Shown here: piece by piece, positions 19,313 to 23,942 of the stretch | Position numbering within the stretch: the stretch's first letter is position 1 | Layout: each line of letters starts with the position of its first letter | NCBI GenBank assembly: GCA_003427395.1 | Contig: BFEA01000463.1 | Location: 973,449 to 997,390, forward strand | Direction of reading: 5' to 3' | From: Chara braunii | Taxonomy: Eukaryota; Streptophyta; Charophyceae; Charales; Characeae | DNA: 23,942 bases | The notes under the pieces: generated by a model | Database searches by the model: none | The model's input: only the letters and a program-made list of their open reading frames with translations | What the model was told of the DNA's origin: nothing | Made by a program: the position numbers and the translations under genes

Positions 19313-20477
19313 AGGTGTGAGGTCGTTAATGTCCCGGCCCATGAAGCCTTTAAAAGCCGTGCGTGAGAAAGGTCTTTCAGGGAGGTCATTGGCCGCTTCA
19401 CCGAAGAAGTCCTCAAATGTAGGGTTGTTTAAAAGGGTCCAGATGCCTCACCTTTCCCAGAGAGCTGTCAGGGTTCTGAAAGCTTGTGGAATAGATAAGG
19501 AGGAAGGTCTGCGGAAACATTTGGCTGCGTCTATTGAGAGCGTTACTGCTTTGTCTGACGGGTCTGATGACGATGGCAAACGGGGTGTCTTGAAAGACCC
19601 GTGTCTTAAGTACATCGCGAAGGACACATTTAATAAGCGGGGATACAACTTTTCTGGGAAAAGGGCAGACAGTTCTTAGCCATTTCACCACGGGGTTTGT
19701 GGTCACTCCTCACACTTGTTCATGGGTGTTTGTGTAGCTGGGGCTACATCATGTTTTCGCGTTCCGTTGCCTACTGAGGAGCTTAGCGCTACGAACTTGA
19801 GAATGTTGTGGAACGTCTGTGGAGATTACATCAACGGCCACGAGGTGGTGTGCTCGGTTCGCAAAGGGGTCAGTTCAATTCCGTTGAGCAAAAAAAGTCT
19901 TCAAACTCTTGTTCATGGGGAATGGCTTTCCGACGAGGTGGTGAAGTCTTACTTGGTCTTGCTTGCCAATGATGCGTTACGAGGGTGTCCCTCTCTTTAC
20001 ATTTTCAGTCCATTTTTCTATACCAAGCTCGTTCGTGGCGGCTATCGACATGATAGGGTTGCGATATGGATAAAAGATGTGGATATTTTCTCGCACGAGA
20101 TGGTCTTGATTCATGTTCATAAACATGAAGTGCATTGGACCCTATTGTGTCTCCGAGAACAACGGCTGGAGTACTACGACTCCCTCGTACAAGACGATGG
20201 CGGTTTTTCTTCCGATGTGATTGCGAACTTCACGCAATACCTCCGTGACGAAGCAGTTTGTCATTATGGTCCAAAAACGAAAGTGGATCTCCAGGAGCCC
20301 AAGGTGGTTGTTCGTGGTGTCCCTCAACAATCGGATGGGTCGAGCTGCAGTGTTTTCATGCTCGCCTTCGCTTCATTTCTTGCACGCGGCTGTCCGCCAC
20401 CATTTCCGATAGCCCAAAGCGACATTCCAAACATCCGGCTGAGGATTCCGGTGGACATACCCCAAGGCGCTGAATGA
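19311..20477 (+). pseudogene. Ulp1/SENP-like (C48) cysteine protease, one in-frame TAG
   Basis: The C-terminal 253 residues (19716-20477) carry a complete-looking Ulp1-type catalytic set: His in EVHWTLL, Asp in LEYYDSL, Gln in GVPQQSDGSS and Cys immediately after in SSCSVF. These are residues H140, D155, Q204/205 and C211 counted from 19716. Such enzymes cleave SUMO-like conjugates and are frequent passengers of large plant and algal DNA transposons. Codon 19716 is TTG, not a start. The frame extends upstream through a TAG at 19677-19679 to at least the ATG at 19329 (MSRPMKPLKAVREKG), giving a basic N-terminal region rich in Lys/Ser. TAG could come from CAG. With the stop in place the protease has no good start, except possibly the ATG at 19722. 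Expression is therefore doubtful although the catalytic residues are intact. Confidence 0.82.
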
Positions 20478-21290
20478 TACCACTGTTGTAAAAATACGCA
20501 TAGTTTTTTTTTCGAAATGCCATAAGCAGAAGTGCAAATTTATTCCCACTTGATCTAGCAGTCAGCCAGTTCGAGCTGTGTTGTTGTTTTCATGAGGTGA
20601 CGGATTGCAGTGGACGTTTTGGTCAAGAACAGGCTTAGGTGTCGATGTGAATATCCCATCCTCGTGCTGTATCAATTTTTTAAGGGTTCTTTATTTCGTG
20701 GAACCTGTCATCTTTACTCGTAGGACTTTCGGCAGCGCCGTGCTTCCTTTGTTTGTTTTCGGGTTGTTCTCATTGCTTGCCACGCAACATCAGCTAGAGG
20801 GTAGGAACGAACGCTTACGTGAAGTAGAAGCTTAGATGCAGATGTAAATATCCCAGCCACGTGGTGCAGTTCCTTTTAAGTAGACACTTACATATCGGAT
20901 GTGAATATCCCAACTTTGTGCTCCTTTTGTTTATTTTCGGGTTGTTCTCCTTATGTCCTCTCAGACCGCGGTAGCACCGTGCTGCGTTTGTTCGTTTCGA
21001 GGTTGTGTTCCTCTTTTACTCATGTGAAAGATATCGACAATTTATTCTTGGTCGCCAAATTGTTTCGTGCTTATCTCTTTCGTTCGCGAGACTTTGTGGT
21101 GTGAAAGCCCCTCTCCCTCGCCCCACCCCGACCACCCAGCTTTCATATGTTTTGGTTCGTCCTTGTTCTGAGTGTAACGCCCCGTTTTACGGTTCACTTC
21201 CTCTGCTTGTCTCGATTGAATGCTGTATGTTGGTTCCTTATTACCGTTGCGAACTTGTTCTTCATTCAGAAACCAATTGTCGCCAGAATG
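20478..21290. other. Post-protease spacer with dyad and three diverged repeats
   Basis: A dyad derivative (GAAGTGCAAATTTATTCCCACTTG) spans about 20529-20552. GATGT(G/A)AATATCCCA occurs at 20644, 20841 and 20899. The first and third copies are followed by CCTTTTGTTT/CCTTTGTTTG and TTTTCGGGTTGTTCTC, marking a diverged ~255 bp duplication. No gene is seen; frames here lack protein-like patterns. Confidence 0.7.
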
Positions 21291-21297
21291 TATCTCT

Positions 21298-22190
21298 GCT
21301 TGAAGTTGTTTTACGGATTCAGCGGTGCACTGAGTGATCACCAATTTTGTTATCTTTGGAATACATCTCGTGCTCTTTACGGAATGCTGACTGTTGTTTT
21401 CGTGTGAGAAATGAGAACTTATTCGCACTTCAGATGTCGTACATTTGTGATTGAACTGTTGGTTCCATATTCGCACTTTGGCTGTACTTTGTGATATTTG
21501 AAAAACCTCTGTGCACTTTGCAATGTGGGATTGTATGATATTTCTCATTCAATGACTTTTTGAAACGTCTGTGCGTGCTTTGCAATTTGCCCTCGAATGA
21601 ATTTCCGGCATTGAATGGTTTCTGGTTCCTATTCGTGTGCTGTGACACTTCACCTTTGGAAAAACACTTGGCAACTTGAGATGTTTTCACCTCGATGTTT
21701 GCGATGTCTCTGTGTGCTTTGCAATTTGACTTGTGCTTGAAGTTTTTTAACGGATTCAGCGGTGCACTAAATGATTGCCTGTTATCCCCGGAATACATCT
21801 CGTGCTCTCCACTGGATGCTGGTTGTTGTGTCCATATGAGAAATGCGAACATATTCGCACTTTGGATGTCGTGCATTTGTGATTGAACTGCTGGTTCCAT
21901 ATGGGAAATGAGAACATATTCGCACTTTGGCTCCATGTACTTTGTGATTTTTGGAAATTCTCCGTGCACTTTGCAATGTGGCATTGTATGATATTTTGCG
22001 TTCAATTTGGAAAGTCTCTGTGCTTTGCAATTTGCCCTTGAATGAATTTTCTGCATAGAATGGTTTCTGGAAACTGATCTTCTGCTCTGAGACTGCACCT
22101 TTGAAAAAACAGTGCGCAACTTGAGATGTTTTCACCTCGATGTTTGCGATGTCTCTGTGTGCTTTGCAATTTGACTTCAGATGTTTTCAT
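21298..22190. repeat. ~440 bp tandem duplication in the right inner end
   Basis: GCTTGAAGTT..TT..ACGGATTCAGCGGTGCACT occurs at 21298 and 21735 (offset 437). CAACTTGAGATGTTTTCACC occurs at 21672 and 22117 (offset 445). CTTTGCAATTTG and GTGCACTTTGCAATGTGG recur several times. Dyads lie at about 21409-21431, 21841-21863 and 21906-21929, with an isolated right half (ATTCGCACTTT) near 21470. Confidence 0.9.
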
Positions 22191-22489
22191 CTCAATGTTT
22201 GCGATGACAAGAGATACTTGTATGAATGGATATGAATCTTCTACACAGACAGATTTGATGGCGTTTTCAACCTTTGATATAGAAATGACAAGCCAATGTC
22301 CATATTAAATCGTCGCGCTGATGGACTGCGCAACTGCTTCTCCATCAAAGTGCGAGTTCAATCGCACTTCTGGTGTGAGCCCTGAGCAATTCCCTCGCAC
22401 TTTGCTTCACGTCGAGAAGGGGATCGAACGCACCGCCTGTAAGCACCTGCACATCACGAAACAAGAGCACGTCCCAATTGGAACATCGT

Positions 22490-23942
22490 CGGGTCCTCAC
22501 CTCATCAACTCTCAAAATGACTAAAGCCAACAGCGGTAGGATGGCAGGTCCGCCTATCCGATGTGGATCTCACGGTGGAGTGTGAAACTCTGCTCTCAAA
22601 GATCCACACCGGGTAGAAGGTCCTGCAAGCAGCCGCTGCTTGCTTGTAAGACCTCTTATGATGTGTCGATATAACTGACATCAAGAACTGTTTGGTGAGC
22701 ATCTAGTGTTACGTCAATAAGTTTCAAACACGGCAGCAAAGTCCCCTAAGAGTGTTCTTTGCCGGGTCCTCACCATATCGACTCTCAAGATGACTACAGC
22801 CAACAACGGTAGGATGGGAGGTCCGCCTACCCAATGTGGATCTCACGATGGAGTGCGAAATTCTGCTCTCAAAGATCCACACCGGGTAGAAGGTCCTTCA
22901 AGCAGTCGGTGCTTGCTTGTAAGGCATCTTATGATGTGTCGATATGACAGACATCCAGAACTGCTTGGTGAGCATCTAGTGCTCCAAAAATATGTTCCAA
23001 ACACGGCACCAAAGTCCCCTTACAGTGTTCTTTGCCGGGTCCTCACCTCGTCGACTCCCTCAAGATGACTACAGCTGACAGCGGTAGGATGGCAGGTCCA
23101 CCTATCCGATGTGGATCTCACGGTGGAGTGCGAAACTCTGCTCTCAAAGATCCACACCGAGTAGAAGGTCCTGCAAGCAGCCGCTGCTTGCTTGTTAGGC
23201 ATCTTATGCAACAGAAAAAATTTCCAGAATTAAATCATCATTCTAGAGTAAAATTACATTCTAAATTTCAAATTTTCATTCCATCTTAAAAAATATCATT
23301 CCAATTTTAAAATTTTTCGTCTTACTTAAAAACTTTCCTTCCAAGAATGGGGTATCGCTTCTTATTTGAACTTCATGCTAGAGATGGAATGAAAGTCTGG
23401 ATGAGTTCATGAAATATTTTAATTGGACTGTCATTCTAAGTAAGGATTTCCTGTCATAAATAGGTTAATCCAATCTAAATTACATGATATTTGTTGTAGT
23501 ACAATGAAATTCTAATTACAACATTTCATAAACTCGTCAAGACTTGTATTCTATCTTGAAGAAATAGATGTAGTTGGAAGGATAACCTCATATTTAGATG
23601 GGAACTTATCAAATTAAATTGGAAATTTTATAATTAGACAAACATTGGAATGATAATTTATAAATATGAAGGATTTTCTTTTTTATGGAATGTTTTTTCA
23701 ACTTTTATTTCTCATGGAAATTTTTCTGTTGTGATTTGTCGATATAACCGACATCCAGAACTCCTTGGTGAGCATCTAGTGCTATGCCAATAAGTTCTAA
23801 GAACACGGCAGCAAAGTCTACTGAGAGTTTTCTTTGCCGGATCCTCACCTCATCGACTCCCTCAAGATGACTACAGCTAACAACGGTAGGATGGCAGGTC
23901 CACCTATCCGACGTGGATCTCACGGTGGAGTGCGAAACTCTG
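22490..23942 (-). repeat. Right-end tandem array, 273 bp units
   Basis: Units begin at CGGGTCCTCACC, at 22490, 22763 and 23036 (period exactly 273). A further unit begins at 23838 as CGGATCCTCACC, after the inserted element is discounted. Each contains GGTAGGATGG(C/G)AGGTCC, a dyad-like CTCTGCTCTCAAAGATCCACACCG, GCTTGCTTGT(A/T)AG and TTGGTGAGCATCTAGTG. The last unit is cut by the window end. Confidence 0.95.
23209..23731. mobile_element. 523 bp AT-rich MITE-like insertion with ~17 bp inverted ends
   Basis: The third 273 bp unit is interrupted after CATCTTATG. The inserted DNA starts CAACAGAAAAAATTTCCA and ends TGGAAATTTTTCTGTTG, which are inverted repeats with one indel. The host unit resumes with TGATTTGTCGATATAACC, so TG may be a 2 bp target duplication. 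Composition is much more AT-rich than the surroundings, and no coding frame is present. It must be younger than the array it splits. No superfamily could be assigned. Confidence 0.85.

Larger units (their letters stand above)
21930..23942 (-). repeat. Right terminal inverted repeat, continuing past the window
   Basis: This is the reverse complement of the left end in the same order. 21930-22060 matches 1280-1395; 22195-22280 matches 1130-1200; 22285-22385 matches 1027-1126; 22437-22495 matches 780-833; and 22490 onward matches the array at 232-784. The dyad at 22348-22369 (AAGTGCGA-GTTCAA-TCGCACTT) occupies the same place as the left copy at 1033-1054. The outer end of the element is not reached. 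Confidence 0.85.

Noticed and set aside
2215-19679. In-frame stops as evidence of a reassigned genetic code
   Set aside because: TAA, TAG and TGA all occur, opposite Trp, Gln and Tyr, in no consistent mapping, and frameshifts also occur. Mutation explains them more simply.
943-22369. Dyad as a canonical bacterial parS site
   Set aside because: The sequence does not match the well-known TGTTTCACGTGAAACA type; only the general idea of a palindromic ParB-like site remains as a hypothesis.
22321-23289. Several 60-90 codon frames in the right end, with repeated peptides
   Set aside because: They arise from the 273 bp array units on both strands.
1-23942. tRNA, rRNA or other structured RNA genes
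   Set aside because: No cloverleaf, rRNA core or known RNA motif was recognised by eye; a covariance-model search would be needed to exclude small RNAs.

Overview
The window looks like nuclear DNA of a green plant or alga. Plant-style introns and start contexts are present (a GTAAGT...TGTACAG intron, an AACAATGGC-like start), intergenic DNA is long and repeat-rich, and AG and TA microsatellites and a GATGGCGCAGC-type minisatellite occur. The large proteins resemble, from memory only, repetitive hypothetical protein families of the charophyte alga Chara braunii; I cannot confirm this here. No bacterial operons, rRNA or tRNA were seen.

Layout. The two ends mirror each other. Left bases about 232-1400 pair in inverted orientation with right bases about 21930-23942. 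The outer part of each end is a tandem array of ~273-276 bp units: two on the left, and three plus a cut unit on the right, one of them interrupted by a 523 bp AT-rich inserted element with its own inverted repeats. Between the ends lie two gene sets pointing outward from a repetitive centre. The leftward set (minus strand) is a 1,063-codon gene with a zinc-ribbon-like N-terminal part, a DUF7869-type RNase H-like core and a WW-rich C-terminal domain (8912-5721), then two paralogous genes of an unknown family ending in CPYC..GH (B, 5526-4585; A, ~4110-3189), then an unrecognised gene C (2974-2215). The rightward set (plus strand) is a 1,325-codon gene with a ParB/DGQHR-like segment followed by a degenerate DNA methyltransferase-like half (13773-17748), an acidic repeat-containing reading frame (about 18161-19189) and a Ulp1/C48-type cysteine protease (about 19311-20477). 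The centre (8913-13772) holds 96 bp tandem repeats, a 1.5 kb purine-biased minisatellite, a TATA-type promoter candidate and microsatellites.

Every intergenic gap carries copies of one dyad, AAGTGCGA-N6-TCGCACTT, about 30 in all, in the spacers and both ends; I found no good copy inside the genes.

Most genes are broken by few lesions and keep long open frames on both sides. Where a paralogue or repeat copy shows the ancestral codon, the stop usually replaces Trp or Gln, as expected from C:G to T:A decay. My reading (inference) is a recently decayed, very large terminal-inverted-repeat transposon, more than 22 kb, carrying a transposase-like gene, a Ulp1 protease, a ParB/methyltransferase-like fusion and several unknown genes. 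A viral origin cannot be excluded, but no capsid or polymerase gene was seen.
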